DNA of 64,000 nucleotides from Gordonibacter sp. An230. GTDB taxonomy: Bacteria; Actinomycetota; Coriobacteriia; Coriobacteriales; Eggerthellaceae. Below are positions 54,017 to 62,306 of the stretch, piece after piece (position 1 is the stretch's first letter; the number at the start of each line of letters is the position of its first letter). Made by a program: the position numbers and the translations under genes. Below the pieces are notes generated by a model. The model made no database searches, had not been told where the DNA came from, and saw only the letters and a program-made list of their open reading frames with translations. The stretch spans positions 1-64,000 of the forward strand of contig NZ_NFJP01000013.1 of NCBI RefSeq assembly GCF_002159915.1. The letters run 5' to 3'.

Positions 54017-54556
54017 ATGACGAAGAAGTGGTACGTCCTGCACACGTATTCGGGATACGAGAACAAGGTCAAGAAGAATCTCGAGACGCGCATCGAGACG
54101 ATGGGTCTTGAAAACAACGTCTTCGGCATCGAGATCCCGACGGAGATGGTCACCGAAATCAAAGAAGGCGGCCGTCGCGTCGAAAGCGAGAAGAAGGTGT
54201 TCCCGGGCTACGTGCTCGTGCGCATGGAGCTCGATGATCGTAGCTGGGCTGCGGTGCGCAACACCCCAGGTGTAACCGGGTTCGTGGGGGCTGACGGCAA
54301 TCCCGCACCGCTCACGCGCGAGGAGTACAACAAGATCATGGGTCGCACCGGCAAGACGAAGGGCGACAAGAAAAGCGTTGTGTCCTCAAGCCTTGAGGTG
54401 GGCCAGTCGATCAAGGTGGTGTCCGGCCCGCTCGCCGAATTCGACGGCGTGGTGTCGGAGGTTTCGCCCGACGCAGGCAAGGTGAAGGTGATGGTGTCCA
54501 TCTTCGGTCGAGAGACTCCCGTCGAACTGTCTTTCGACCAGGTGGCGAAGATCTAG
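54017..54556 (+). CDS. nusG: Transcription termination/antitermination protein NusG
   Basis: Transcription elongation factor, 179 residues. N-terminal NGN domain (KKWYVLHTYSGYENKVKKNL, VFPGYVLVRMELDD, RNTPGVTGFVG) and C-terminal KOW domain (VKVVSGPLAEFDGVV-type; here SIKVVSGPLAEFDGVVSEV). Start ATG at 54017 follows AGGGAG. It couples RNA polymerase with Rho or the ribosome. Confidence 0.98.
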   Translation: MTKKWYVLHTYSGYENKVKKNLETRIETMGLENNVFGIEIPTEMVTEIKEGGRRVESEKKVFPGYVLVRMELDDRSWAAVRNTPGVTGFVGADGNPAPLTREEYNKIMGRTGKTKGDKKSVVSSSLEVGQSIKVVSGPLAEFDGVVSEVSPDAGKVKVMVSIFGRETPVELSFDQVAKI

Positions 54557-54677
54557 CGCTGCGAGCACAAACGGCGCGCGTGCCCGCTGTGGACCGGGGC
54601 TTCTCACGTGCGATCGCCGTTTTGTCGATAGAATAATGTAACGTGATCGAGTTTGGTCAGCTGAAAGGATAGCTCAC

Positions 54678-55178
54678 ATGGCTGAGAAGAAAGTCACCGG
54701 CTTCGTCAAGCTTCAGATTCCGGCCGGCGCCGCGAACCCGGCTCCTCCGGTCGGCCCGGCGCTCGGCGCCCAGGGCGTCAACATCATGCAGTTCTGCCAG
54801 GCGTTCAACGCTCAGACGCAGGACCAGTCCGGCACCATCATCCCGGTCGAGATCACGGTGTACGAGGACAAGTCGTTCACCTTCGTGTGCAAGACCCCGC
54901 CTGCGGCCGTGCTCATCAAGGAGAAGCTCGGTATCGACAGCGGATCGGGCATTCCGCAGCTGCAAGCCGTTGGAACCTTGACTGAGGGTCAGCTGCGCGA
55001 GATCGCCGAGATCAAGATGCCCGACCTCAATGCCAACACCATCGAGGCCGCCATGGAGATCATCGCCGGCACCGCTCGCAGCATGGGCGTGCGCATCGAG
55101 GGTCGCGAGATGAAGAAGAAGTACGTGCCGTCCAAGAAGGTGGCGGCTATGCTTCAGGGCAAGACGCTCGAGGACTAA
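54678..55178 (+). CDS. rplK: 50S ribosomal protein L11
   Basis: Ribosomal protein of 166 residues (typical 141). The N-terminal domain [20 protein letters not shown] and the C-terminal RNA-binding domain ending in [11 protein letters not shown] are standard. About 24 extra residues follow ([12 protein letters not shown] and on to KTLED), a lineage-specific tail. Start ATG at 54678 follows GAAAGGA. Confidence 0.97.
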   Translation: MAEKKVTGFVKLQIPAGAANPAPPVGPALGAQGVNIMQFCQAFNAQTQDQSGTIIPVEITVYEDKSFTFVCKTPPAAVLIKEKLGIDSGSGIPQLQAVGTLTEGQLREIAEIKMPDLNANTIEAAMEIIAGTARSMGVRIEGREMKKKYVPSKKVAAMLQGKTLED

Positions 55179-55251
55179 ACCGGTTCCGTCAGCCTGACGG
55201 TCGACGGAATGAGCCGATCTTGCGGCTTCCCGCAGCACCTCGTCTTGCGGC

Positions 55252-55296
55252 GATGCCGAAGGCTTGCGTACCTAAGTACACGGCGCCTTCGGCATC
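55252..55296. other. Hairpin between rplK and rplA
   Basis: GATGCCGAAGGC (55252-55263) and GCCTTCGGCATC (55285-55296) form a perfect 12-bp stem; the loop contains GTACCTAAGTAC, itself a small stem. The rplK-rplA gap is 238 bases, unusually long for these normally adjacent genes. It could be a regulatory leader (L1 autoregulation), an RNA-processing site or an inserted repeat. Confidence 0.65.
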
Positions 55297-55416
55297 CCCA
55301 CGATTCGGGACGCTGCGGAAACCCTCGCTGGCTTTGACGAGTCTGCGAGATTTGGATTGTTGTGTTGTAAGTGGAAGAGCGCCGCGCGCTCGCTACGAAC
55401 CACGAAAGGAACCATC

Positions 55417-56130
55417 ATGACGAAACTTCCCAAGAACTACCGTGCTGCTGCCGAGAAGGTGGGCGAGGGCGTTCGCGCTCCGCTCGAAGCGCTTGCGCTT
55501 GTGAAGGAGGTGGCGTTCGCCAAGTTCGATGAGACGGTGAGCGTCGACTTCCGTCTGGGTATCGACACCCGCCAGGCCGATCAGCAGCTTCGCGGCACCG
55601 TGAGCCTGCCGAACGGCTCCGGCAAGACTGTCCGCGTGGCGGTGTTTGCCGAGGGCGAGGCCGCTCGCGCTGCCGAGGAGGCGGGCGCCGACATCGTGGG
55701 CACCGATGAGCTGACCGCCCAGATCCAGGCTGGTGAGTTCAACTTCGATGCCGCCGTCGCTACGCCCGATCAGATGGGCAAGGTGGGCCGCCTCGGCAAG
55801 ATCCTCGGTCCTCGTGGCCTCATGCCGAACCCGAAGCTGGGCACCGTCACCAACGATGTGGCGAAGGCCATCACGGAGCTCAAGGGCGGTCGCGTTGAGT
55901 ATCGCGCCGACCGTTACGGTATTGCGCATGTCATCCTCGGCAAGGTGAGCTTCACCGCCGAGCAGCTGGCTGAGAACTACGGTGCCGTGTACGACGAGAT
56001 TCTGCGTATGAAGCCGTCGGCTGCCAAGGGCAAGTACGTGAAGTCTGTCACGGTGTCCTCCACGATGGGCCCGGGCGTGAAGGTCGATTCCTCCGTGACC
56101 CGCAACTACACGGAAGCCGCCGCCGAGTAA
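55417..56130 (+). CDS. rplA: 50S ribosomal protein L1
   Basis: Ribosomal protein of 237 residues, stalk-base protein and translational repressor. [22 protein letters not shown] near 125-146, [19 protein letters not shown] and [15 protein letters not shown] are all typical. Start ATG at 55417 follows AAAGGA. A terminator follows directly; rplJ and rplL are not next to it. Confidence 0.98.
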   Translation: MTKLPKNYRAAAEKVGEGVRAPLEALALVKEVAFAKFDETVSVDFRLGIDTRQADQQLRGTVSLPNGSGKTVRVAVFAEGEAARAAEEAGADIVGTDELTAQIQAGEFNFDAAVATPDQMGKVGRLGKILGPRGLMPNPKLGTVTNDVAKAITELKGGRVEYRADRYGIAHVILGKVSFTAEQLAENYGAVYDEILRMKPSAAKGKYVKSVTVSSTMGPGVKVDSSVTRNYTEAAAE

Positions 56131-56159
56131 CGCGCTTTTTTGCATAACGCCGCCTGACG

Positions 56160-56189
56160 AAAAGGAGCTTTCGGGCTCCTTTTCTTTTT
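56160..56189 (+). terminator. Intrinsic terminator after rplA
   Basis: AAAAGGAGC, six-base loop, GCTCCTTTT, then CTTTTT. Thirty bases after the rplA stop. Confidence 0.93.
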
Positions 56190-56760
56190 GCCCTGTAAGC
56201 GCACAAATATTTGTAGTGAAACATCGAGGTGCGAATGGGCTCTCGGGATCCTAGGCTACCTTGTGAACGAAGCGCGGCGGGAGGTTGAAGGCTCTGCGCG
56301 ATATCTGCTGCGGCACTTTCGACTGGACCTGAGCGATACTGGCTGCGGCCCTTTCCGACAATGCCGTGCTAAGCTCTTCGGATTCGGTCATTGCACCGCC
56401 GCACTTCGGGATGGTGGGGGAGGGCATGTGCCTTGCAGGGAGGGGTATGCGGGGATACGCAGCTTACCTCGAGCCTTTCGCCGGCACATGCATGGACATG
56501 CGTCTTGCGCGCAAAGGCATCCCCCCACCTGGAAAGCCAGGAGCTCTGCCTCGGGAAGGCCTCGCCTCGGAAGGTCGCGCGCCCTGTCCGTGCGACTCGC
56601 GGGGATCGCCGCGCACCCTGTGGAAGCTATGCGCTCTGCATAGGGCATGCCGCGTATGCTTCGCAACACGATATGAATGTGATATCATAATGCTATCTCC
56701 TTGGAATAGAGAAGTGGGTGAGCGCAAGTGGTGCACTGCCCGGGAGAGAAAGGAACCGCA
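56190..56760. other. Gene-free stretch with a probable promoter
   Basis: About 570 bases. Overlapping open frames on both strands show no domain. TTCGCA (56660-56665), 17 bases, TATCAT (56683-56688) is a plausible promoter for the SPFH gene. A parS-like half (GTGAAACAT, 56215) occurs near 56210 but the palindrome is broken. Confidence 0.5.
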
Positions 56761-57762
56761 ATGACTGGAAAGATCGCGCGTGCGACCGAGGGTGCGTCCG
56801 TCGAGAAGAGCGTTCGTGTGAGAAGCGGCTGGCCGATGCTGGCCATCCTGCTCATCGTCACTGCGTTGTGCGTTGCGCTCATAGTTTCCGGGGTCGCTCT
56901 GCTGCCGCCTGACGGGGTCCCTATCGAAACCGGGATGCAAGTGCTCGGTGTGGTGCTGCTCGTTGTCGGCATCGTTTCAGTGTGCGTGGCGCCGCTTCTG
57001 CTGCTCATGGGCTTCTTCACCATCCAGCCGAACCAGGCGCGGGTGCTCATCCTGTTCGGCGACTACAAGGGCACCGTCCGCGAAGAGGGCTTCCACTGGG
57101 CGAATCCGTTCTACTCGCGCAAGACAGGCTATACGGTGGTCAACGACAAGCCGGCAGCGCTGTCCACGAAGGTCTCGCTGCGCGCCCGCACGTACAACGG
57201 CGAGCATCTGAAGGTGAACGACAAGTGCGGCAACCCCATCGAGATCGCCGACGTCATCGTGTGGCGCGTCGAGAACACGGCCAAGGCCCTGTTCGACGTG
57301 GACGACTACAACTCCTACGTGCACACGCAGAGCGAGACGGCGCTGCGCCACGTGGCCACCACCTACGCCTACGACCAGATGCCCGGCGAGCCCGAGGGTG
57401 AGATCACGCTGCGCAGCAACATCGAGGAGGTGTCGGCCGCCCTCAAGGAGGAGCTGGCCGTGCGCCTGGAGAAGGCCGGCGTGGTCATCGATGACGCGCG
57501 TCTCACGCACCTGGCGTACGCGCCGGAGATCGCCCAGGCGATGCTGCGCCGCCAGCAGGCCGACGCCGTGATTGCCGCGCGCGAGAAGATCGTACAGGGC
57601 GCCGTGGGCATGGTGGAGATGGCGCTGGGCGAGCTGTCGCGCAAGAACGTGGTAGACTTGGACGACGAGCGCAAGGCCGCCATGGTGTCGAACCTCATGG
57701 TGGTGCTGTGCGGCGAGTCCGACGCCCAGCCCGTGCTGAACACGGGGACGCTGTACCAGTAG
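56761..57762 (+). CDS. SPFH/Band 7 domain membrane protein
   Basis: Membrane scaffold protein of the stomatin/prohibitin/flotillin/HflK group, 333 residues. Two N-terminal helices (about 24-48 and 60-86), then the SPFH domain from about 90 ([34 protein letters not shown]) and a helical stretch rich in Ala/Glu near 230-290 ([20 protein letters not shown]). Start ATG at 56761 follows AGAAAGGAA. Such proteins organise membrane microdomains. A small ribbon-helix-helix gene follows. Confidence 0.92.
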   Translation: MTGKIARATEGASVEKSVRVRSGWPMLAILLIVTALCVALIVSGVALLPPDGVPIETGMQVLGVVLLVVGIVSVCVAPLLLLMGFFTIQPNQARVLILFGDYKGTVREEGFHWANPFYSRKTGYTVVNDKPAALSTKVSLRARTYNGEHLKVNDKCGNPIEIADVIVWRVENTAKALFDVDDYNSYVHTQSETALRHVATTYAYDQMPGEPEGEITLRSNIEEVSAALKEELAVRLEKAGVVIDDARLTHLAYAPEIAQAMLRRQQADAVIAAREKIVQGAVGMVEMALGELSRKNVVDLDDERKAAMVSNLMVVLCGESDAQPVLNTGTLYQ

Positions 57763-57811
57763 GGAAGGGCGGGCGGCCCGCGCGTTTGCCGGGGTGCCCG
57801 CGGTGTGCGGC

Positions 57812-58006
57812 ATGGCGAAACGCAAACAATACCCGCTGCGCGTCGACCCGGCTCTCTGGGAGGCTGTCGAGCGCTGGGCTGCGGACGACCTGCGCAGCGT
57901 GAACGCGCAGGTGGAGTTCATCCTGCGCCGGGCGCTGAAGGATGCCGGCCGATTGAAGCCGCCCGGCGACGGTCGTGCCGGCGACGAGGGACGGGACGAG
58001 GCGTAG
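57812..58006 (+). CDS. Small ribbon-helix-helix (Arc-type) DNA-binding protein
   Basis: Protein of 64 residues: KRKQYPLRVDPALWEAVERWA then DDLRSVNAQVEFILRRALKD, a beta strand followed by two helices, the Arc/MetJ plan. Start ATG at 57812 chosen; a GTG at 57794 would add six residues. Small RHH genes regularly follow SPFH genes in Actinobacteria. It might regulate the SPFH gene or have a structural role; no toxin gene is adjacent. Confidence 0.8.
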   Translation: MAKRKQYPLRVDPALWEAVERWAADDLRSVNAQVEFILRRALKDAGRLKPPGDGRAGDEGRDEA

Positions 58007-58080
58007 GGCAAAGACTGCGCCCTTCTACCATCTGAAGGCGATCCCGGCCAGACGGCAAAAGAAAACTCCCGCCTCACGAA

Positions 58081-58107
58081 AACAGGGCGCCCGCCGGGCG
58101 CCCTGTT
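58081..58107. terminator. Bidirectional hairpin between convergent genes
   Basis: AACAGGGCGCCC, three-base loop, GGGCGCCCTGTT, a perfect 12-bp stem. It lies between the ribbon-helix-helix gene and the convergent ferritin-like gene and can serve both. Confidence 0.8.
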
Positions 58108-58134
58108 CGCTTGCCAGCAGTGGGTGGTGTGCGT

Positions 58135-59445
58135 TTACGCGAGCACGGCCTCGCGCTCTTCCTTGGCCTGCCGCTCCACCTCGTGGGCGCTCTTGCCGTA
58201 GCCCTGCACGCGGGCGAGCTTGGTGTCGTCGTTCTCGCGGTCGCGCAATTCCGGGATGGGGTTCTCGGCGTCCTCGGAGCGGTAGTCCTCGCCGTCGCGC
58301 TCGATGAGCTGGTTCACGGCCTCATGGCTCGGCACATCCTGGACGCGGCCGTTCACCGTGTCGTTCCACGTGAAGAAGCGGAAGTCGCTCGGCACATCGT
58401 CGATGTCGACGAACTCCTCGTCCTGCGCGGTGAGCGTGACCTGCTCGGCCAGAACCTGGCGGACGTAGTCCTTCGAGGGGTGGAAGTCCAGAAGCTCGGG
58501 GAACTCGCCGTCGGGGATGACCTGCTGCCATTCGGTGTTCTCGTACTTTTTCAGGAGGTCGCAGGCCATGGCCAGGTGCATGCACTCCTGCTCGAAGTGC
58601 ATCTCCCACATCTTCTTGACGCGAGCGTCGACCTCGGTCTCGTAGAAGGAGTAGTACAGGTAGCATTCCTGGTACTCGTGCCACAGCAGCATCTCGAGCC
58701 AGCTCATGGACGGGTCGATGAGCGAGCCGTAATGCGTCACGTGCTGCTCCTCCACCATGCCGATCTCCTGGTAGAGGTCGCGGCCGGGGCCCTCGGGCAC
58801 CGTGTTGCCCAGGTTCATGTAGAAGTTCATCGTCTGCTGCTCGCCGGCGGTGAGGATCAGCGCGCCGAGCGTGGTGCGGATGTCGCCCGTCTTGGAGTTG
58901 CGCGGCATGCGCACGGAGTCGAACGGATGGCGATGATGCGCGATGGTCGGGCGGCCCGGCGTGATCTCGATCGTGTCGCGGACGAGCTTGTGCGCGGGGA
59001 TATCCTCGTCGAACTTGAGCTGGTCGGCGTAGCGGTACAGGTGGTCGAAGTCCTCGAGGAGCGCGAAGTCCATGCAGGACTTGGCGTACTCGTCGGGTTC
59101 GTGCATGGCGAGCCAGGCCGTCAGGTCGACGGCGAGCTGCTCGTAGCCGATGGTCAGTTCGAGCGTGGACTCGTTCGACGGGCTCATCCAGTTGATGCGC
59201 TTCTGCTGCTCCTGCTCCATGCGGCGGCACAGGGCCAGGTCGCGGCGCAAGTCGTTGTCCTCGCAGTGGCGGTTGAAGTTGTGGCCGAACATCGCCGCCT
59301 CAACCTCGATGCCGTTCATGAGGATGATGCGCGCCTTGGTGTAGGGGTCGGCCTCCAGCTTGTCGTAGGGCTTGACGGCGAGCTGCTTCCAGTTGGGGAC
59401 CATGTCCATCAACGACTTCTTCGGCTTCTGCTCAAACGGGTTCAT
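58135..59445 (-). CDS. Ferritin-like protein of unknown function
   Basis: Soluble protein of 436 residues without signal peptide. Its centre carries several helix pairs with Glu and His spaced like di-iron sites: Glu102 with EDFDH (131-135); Glu202 in GEQQTMNFYM with EEQHV (232-236); HEYQECYLYYSFYETE (256-271) with EQECMH (285-290). Two ferritin-like four-helix bundles are therefore possible. The N-terminus (NPFEQKPKKSLMDM) and acidic C-terminal 60 residues match nothing I know. Start ATG at 59445 follows AAGGAGG. Divergent from methionine aminopeptidase. Iron binding is inferred from motifs only. Confidence 0.75.
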   Translation of the reverse strand: MNPFEQKPKKSLMDMVPNWKQLAVKPYDKLEADPYTKARIILMNGIEVEAAMFGHNFNRHCEDNDLRRDLALCRRMEQEQQKRINWMSPSNESTLELTIGYEQLAVDLTAWLAMHEPDEYAKSCMDFALLEDFDHLYRYADQLKFDEDIPAHKLVRDTIEITPGRPTIAHHRHPFDSVRMPRNSKTGDIRTTLGALILTAGEQQTMNFYMNLGNTVPEGPGRDLYQEIGMVEEQHVTHYGSLIDPSMSWLEMLLWHEYQECYLYYSFYETEVDARVKKMWEMHFEQECMHLAMACDLLKKYENTEWQQVIPDGEFPELLDFHPSKDYVRQVLAEQVTLTAQDEEFVDIDDVPSDFRFFTWNDTVNGRVQDVPSHEAVNQLIERDGEDYRSEDAENPIPELRDRENDDTKLARVQGYGKSAHEVERQAKEEREAVLA

Positions 59446-59649
59446 AGAGCCTCCTTCTTGCTGGTTCGGTGCGCTCCGGCCGGGGCGGCGCGGACGCGGA
59501 TTCCCCTCCATGCTAGAGGGGTGCGCAGGCGGCCCCGGGGCGTGCGTGCAGGCGTTTTCCGAGCGTGGGGGATGCGTAACGGGGTGGAAAGGGAGTGCTA
59601 TACTGGACGGCAGCAAACGGACGCGACGTGCGGAAGGTGTGGGCGAGGC

Positions 59650-60420
59650 ATGATCATCAGGAAGTCACCGGCCGAGATAGAGGCCATGAAGGAAGCCGGT
59701 CGTGTGTCGGCCAAGGTGCTGCGAGAAGTGGGCGCGCAGGTGCGGCCTGGCGTGTCCACGCTCGAGCTTGACGAGCTGGCCGAGACGCTCATCCGCGCGG
59801 AAGGCGGCATCCCCGCGTTCAAGGGCTACGGTGGGTTTCCCGGCTCCATCTGCGCTTCCGTGAACGAGCAGATCGTCCACGGCATCCCGTCCGCGGGCGT
59901 CGTGCTGCAGGAGGGCGACATCATCTCCATCGACACGGGTGCCATCGTGGACGGCTGGGTGGGCGACAACGCCTGGACCTATGCAGTGGGCCGCATCTCG
60001 CCGGAGAAGAAGCGTCTGCTCGAAGTGACCGAGCAATGCATGTGGGCGGGCGTGGACGCGGCTCGACCCGGTAATCGGTTGGGCGACATCGGGCACGCGG
60101 TGCAGTCCATCGCCGAAGCGGCGGGTTTCGGCGTGGTGCGCGAGTACGTGGGGCACGGCATCGGTCGCGACATGCACGAAGAGCCGAACGTGCCGAACTT
60201 CGGCCGCAAGCACACCGGCGTGCGGCTCGAACCCGGCATGGTGCTGGCCATCGAGCCCATGATCAACCAGGGCACCTACAAGACGCGCCAGATGCCGGAC
60301 GGTTGGCTGGTGTGCACGCGCGACGGCCTGCCCTCGGCCCACTTCGAGAAGACGGTCGCCATCACCGAGGACGGCCCGGTGGTGCTCACCTGCGAGGAGG
60401 GGCACCGGCGGCCGGTGTAA
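59650..60420 (+). CDS. map: Methionine aminopeptidase, type I
   Basis: Removes the N-terminal methionine from new proteins, 256 residues. The five metal ligands can be placed: Asp in SIDTGAIVDGW, Asp in GWVGDNAWT, His in YVGHGIGRDMHE, Glu in LAIEPMI and Glu near the end (ITEDGPVVLT). The catalytic His is in NEQIVHGIP. Start ATG at 59650; weak ribosome site (GGCGAGGC). Single gene, away from the ribosomal-protein operon where it often lies. Confidence 0.97.
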   Translation: MIIRKSPAEIEAMKEAGRVSAKVLREVGAQVRPGVSTLELDELAETLIRAEGGIPAFKGYGGFPGSICASVNEQIVHGIPSAGVVLQEGDIISIDTGAIVDGWVGDNAWTYAVGRISPEKKRLLEVTEQCMWAGVDAARPGNRLGDIGHAVQSIAEAAGFGVVREYVGHGIGRDMHEEPNVPNFGRKHTGVRLEPGMVLAIEPMINQGTYKTRQMPDGWLVCTRDGLPSAHFEKTVAITEDGPVVLTCEEGHRRPV

Positions 60421-60453
60421 GAAGAAGCTCGCATCGCGCGGGCTTCTTCTTAC
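60417..60453. terminator. Hairpin spanning both stop codons of convergent genes
   Basis: GTAAGAAGAAGC pairs with GCTTCTTCTTAC around a 13-base loop. The stem contains the map stop codon on one side and the stop codon of the small membrane protein on the other, so one structure ends both transcripts. Confidence 0.8.
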
Positions 60454-60788
60454 TTCGTGCCGAACGCCATCCAGACGAGGAAGATAAGCTGCCAAACGTT
60501 CATGAGGGCGAGGGCGAACAGGAGCAACACGCGCCCGCTGTGCGCGTCGCTGTCGTACTTCGCGGCCAGCCGATCCATGCGCGCGTAGGCGACCGTGGCC
60601 AACGCGCCGAAGCTTACCAGGAAGGGGGCTAGTTCGAACGCGTCGAGCTTCGAGCCGATGCGGTCGATGCCGCTTGCGCCTGCATGGAGCGGGATCGTGT
60701 CGGGAAGCACGAACAGGACGGCGAGCCCGGTCGTGACGAGCGGCAGCACCGTGAGCACGATCATCGCGACCAATCCCCAGCGTTTCAT
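60450..60788 (-). CDS. Small membrane protein, DUF1648-like
   Basis: Protein of 112 residues with three hydrophobic helices (about 5-27, 53-72, 86-108). After helix 1 the motif LPDTIPLHAGASGIDRIGSK matches the DUF1648 domain found alone or at the N-terminus of SdpI-like immunity proteins. Start ATG at 60788 follows CGGAGGGG. The ATP-grasp gene ends 25 bases upstream on the same strand, so the two may form an operon. Function unknown. Confidence 0.82.
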   Translation of the reverse strand: MKRWGLVAMIVLTVLPLVTTGLAVLFVLPDTIPLHAGASGIDRIGSKLDAFELAPFLVSFGALATVAYARMDRLAAKYDSDAHSGRVLLLFALALMNVWQLIFLVWMAFGTK

Positions 60789-60813
60789 TCCCGAACCCCT
60801 CCGTTTGTCCGTG

Positions 60814-62103
60814 CTACTTCAGCTGCTTGCCGTCGGTGTCCCAGTAGAAGCGCTTGAACTTGGGGATCTGGTTCACGTGCATCACGCGCGCCCAGAAGTT
60901 GTGCAAAAACGAGTCGGGCGCGTAGTGCAGCGGGTAGGGCTCGGGCGTGCGGCGCAGCACCTCGAGGGCCTGCTGGAGGCGCGCACGGTTCTCCATCGAG
61001 CGGTCCAGCACGTAGCGCGGCACGCAGGAGTAGACGAAGGGGTCGTACGCCTCGCGGTACTCGATGGGCTCGCCCAGGATGAACTCGCGCACGATGAGCT
61101 CGACGAAGTTCTGGCCGCCCAAGCTCATGTAGTAGGTGTTGCGGCCGCAGCGCGTGTTCACCTCGAAGAAGCGGAAGCTCCCGTCGCGCTCGTCGAGCTT
61201 GATGTCGAAGTTCGCGAAGCCGCGGTAGCCGACTTCCTTGAGGAAGCGCCGCGCGCCGTCGATGATGGCCTGCTCGCGCTCGCCCATGATGCAGAGCGGG
61301 TTCCCGAGCGCGGTGGGGTCGTGGTCCTGCAGGCACACGACGCCGCCCGACACCACGCGCAGCTCGCCCGATGCGTCCGAGAACGTGGTGAGCGTGCGGA
61401 TGGCGTCGTCGCCGCCGGGGATGAAGTCCTGCAGCACCAGCTCGTTATCGTAGTCCGACGTGCGGATGGAGCGCCACACCTCTGCCAGCTCCTCCGGCGA
61501 GTCGATCTCGTAGATCTTGCGCCAGCCCTCGATGGTCGCTTCTTGGAACTGCGCCGAGTTCGAAGGCTTCGCGATGAGCGGGTAGGGGAAGTCGTGGACG
61601 GGCAGCTCCTCGGGACCGTCCGGGCCGCACGAGAAGTACCAGGTGCGCGGGTAGGGGATGTCCAGCTGCGCGCACAGCTCGTAGAAGCGGCGCTTCTGCG
61701 TGATGTCGTCGAGCAGGGCGAAGTCGAGGTAGGGCACCGTGTAGCCGCCGGCCTCGAGGCGCGGCTTGCCCGACGAGAGCATGCGCGCGTGACAGTCGTC
61801 GCAACCGAGCACGAGCAGCACGCGCTCGGGGTCTGCCGCGCGCACCTCGGCGGCCACGCGCTCGAGGGCGTCGTAGAGGCCCTCCGGGTCGTGGACGTTC
61901 GGCTCCAGGCGGTAGTCGGTGAAGCGGCTGGTCGAGAGCATCTTGATGTTGTGCGCGGCCAGCACGATGGTGCGCTCCACGCCGTAGGCGCGGTGCAGCT
62001 CGCGCACGTAGCTGTACGCGAGGATGTCGCCGCCCACCACGACGGGCTGCAAGCGGCGCGCCACGTCGGCGGCGGAGGCGATGCGGGGGGAGTTGTCGGT
62101 CAT
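60814..62103 (-). CDS. ATP-grasp ligase, D-aspartate-ligase-like
   Basis: ATP-dependent carboxylate-amine ligase of 429 residues. Start VVVGGDILAYSYVRELHRAYG, VPYLDFALLDDITQKRRFYELC near 122-143 and LPYPRTW-type follow the plan of the enterococcal D-aspartate ligase, which adds D-Asp to peptidoglycan stem lysine. ATP-grasp motifs: PLIAKPSNSAQFQ near 174, ELVLQDFIPGGDDAI near 215, FANFDIKLDERDG near 295 and FFEVNTRCGRN near 313. Start ATG at 62103 follows AAGGAG. The peptidoglycan role is by resemblance; other amino-acid ligase functions are possible. Confidence 0.75.
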   Translation of the reverse strand: MTDNSPRIASAADVARRLQPVVVGGDILAYSYVRELHRAYGVERTIVLAAHNIKMLSTSRFTDYRLEPNVHDPEGLYDALERVAAEVRAADPERVLLVLGCDDCHARMLSSGKPRLEAGGYTVPYLDFALLDDITQKRRFYELCAQLDIPYPRTWYFSCGPDGPEELPVHDFPYPLIAKPSNSAQFQEATIEGWRKIYEIDSPEELAEVWRSIRTSDYDNELVLQDFIPGGDDAIRTLTTFSDASGELRVVSGGVVCLQDHDPTALGNPLCIMGEREQAIIDGARRFLKEVGYRGFANFDIKLDERDGSFRFFEVNTRCGRNTYYMSLGGQNFVELIVREFILGEPIEYREAYDPFVYSCVPRYVLDRSMENRARLQQALEVLRRTPEPYPLHYAPDSFLHNFWARVMHVNQIPKFKRFYWDTDGKQLK

Positions 62104-62306
62104 GTTCGGTGAATCTCCTTCAAGTGCGGTTGACCGGGCTATTATCCCATAGCTCGCCCGTCCTGCGTACGCTCCATGGAAAGAGTCAATAAGCGTACTG
62201 TGCGCCGGTGCGCACCGCGGGATGGTGCACGCACCGGCGGCGAATTGGCTCGTAGCCGGTGCGCAGAACCTAAGACCTCATCTCCCTGCCAGCGCCAGCG
62301 CGATTG
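62104..62306. other. Short intergenic region
   Basis: About 200 bases between two minus-strand genes. It contains GGTGCGCACCGC and GGTGCACGCACCGG near 62208-62236, imperfect repeats able to form hairpins. No gene. Confidence 0.4.

Noticed and set aside
56205-56230. Fourth parS-like site (TTTGTAGTGAAACAT)
   Set aside because: Only the right half matches; the left half has several mismatches, so ParB binding is not expected.
57794-58006. Toxin-antitoxin pair with the small ribbon-helix-helix protein as antitoxin
   Set aside because: No toxin-sized gene is adjacent; upstream is the SPFH gene and downstream a terminator and a convergent gene.
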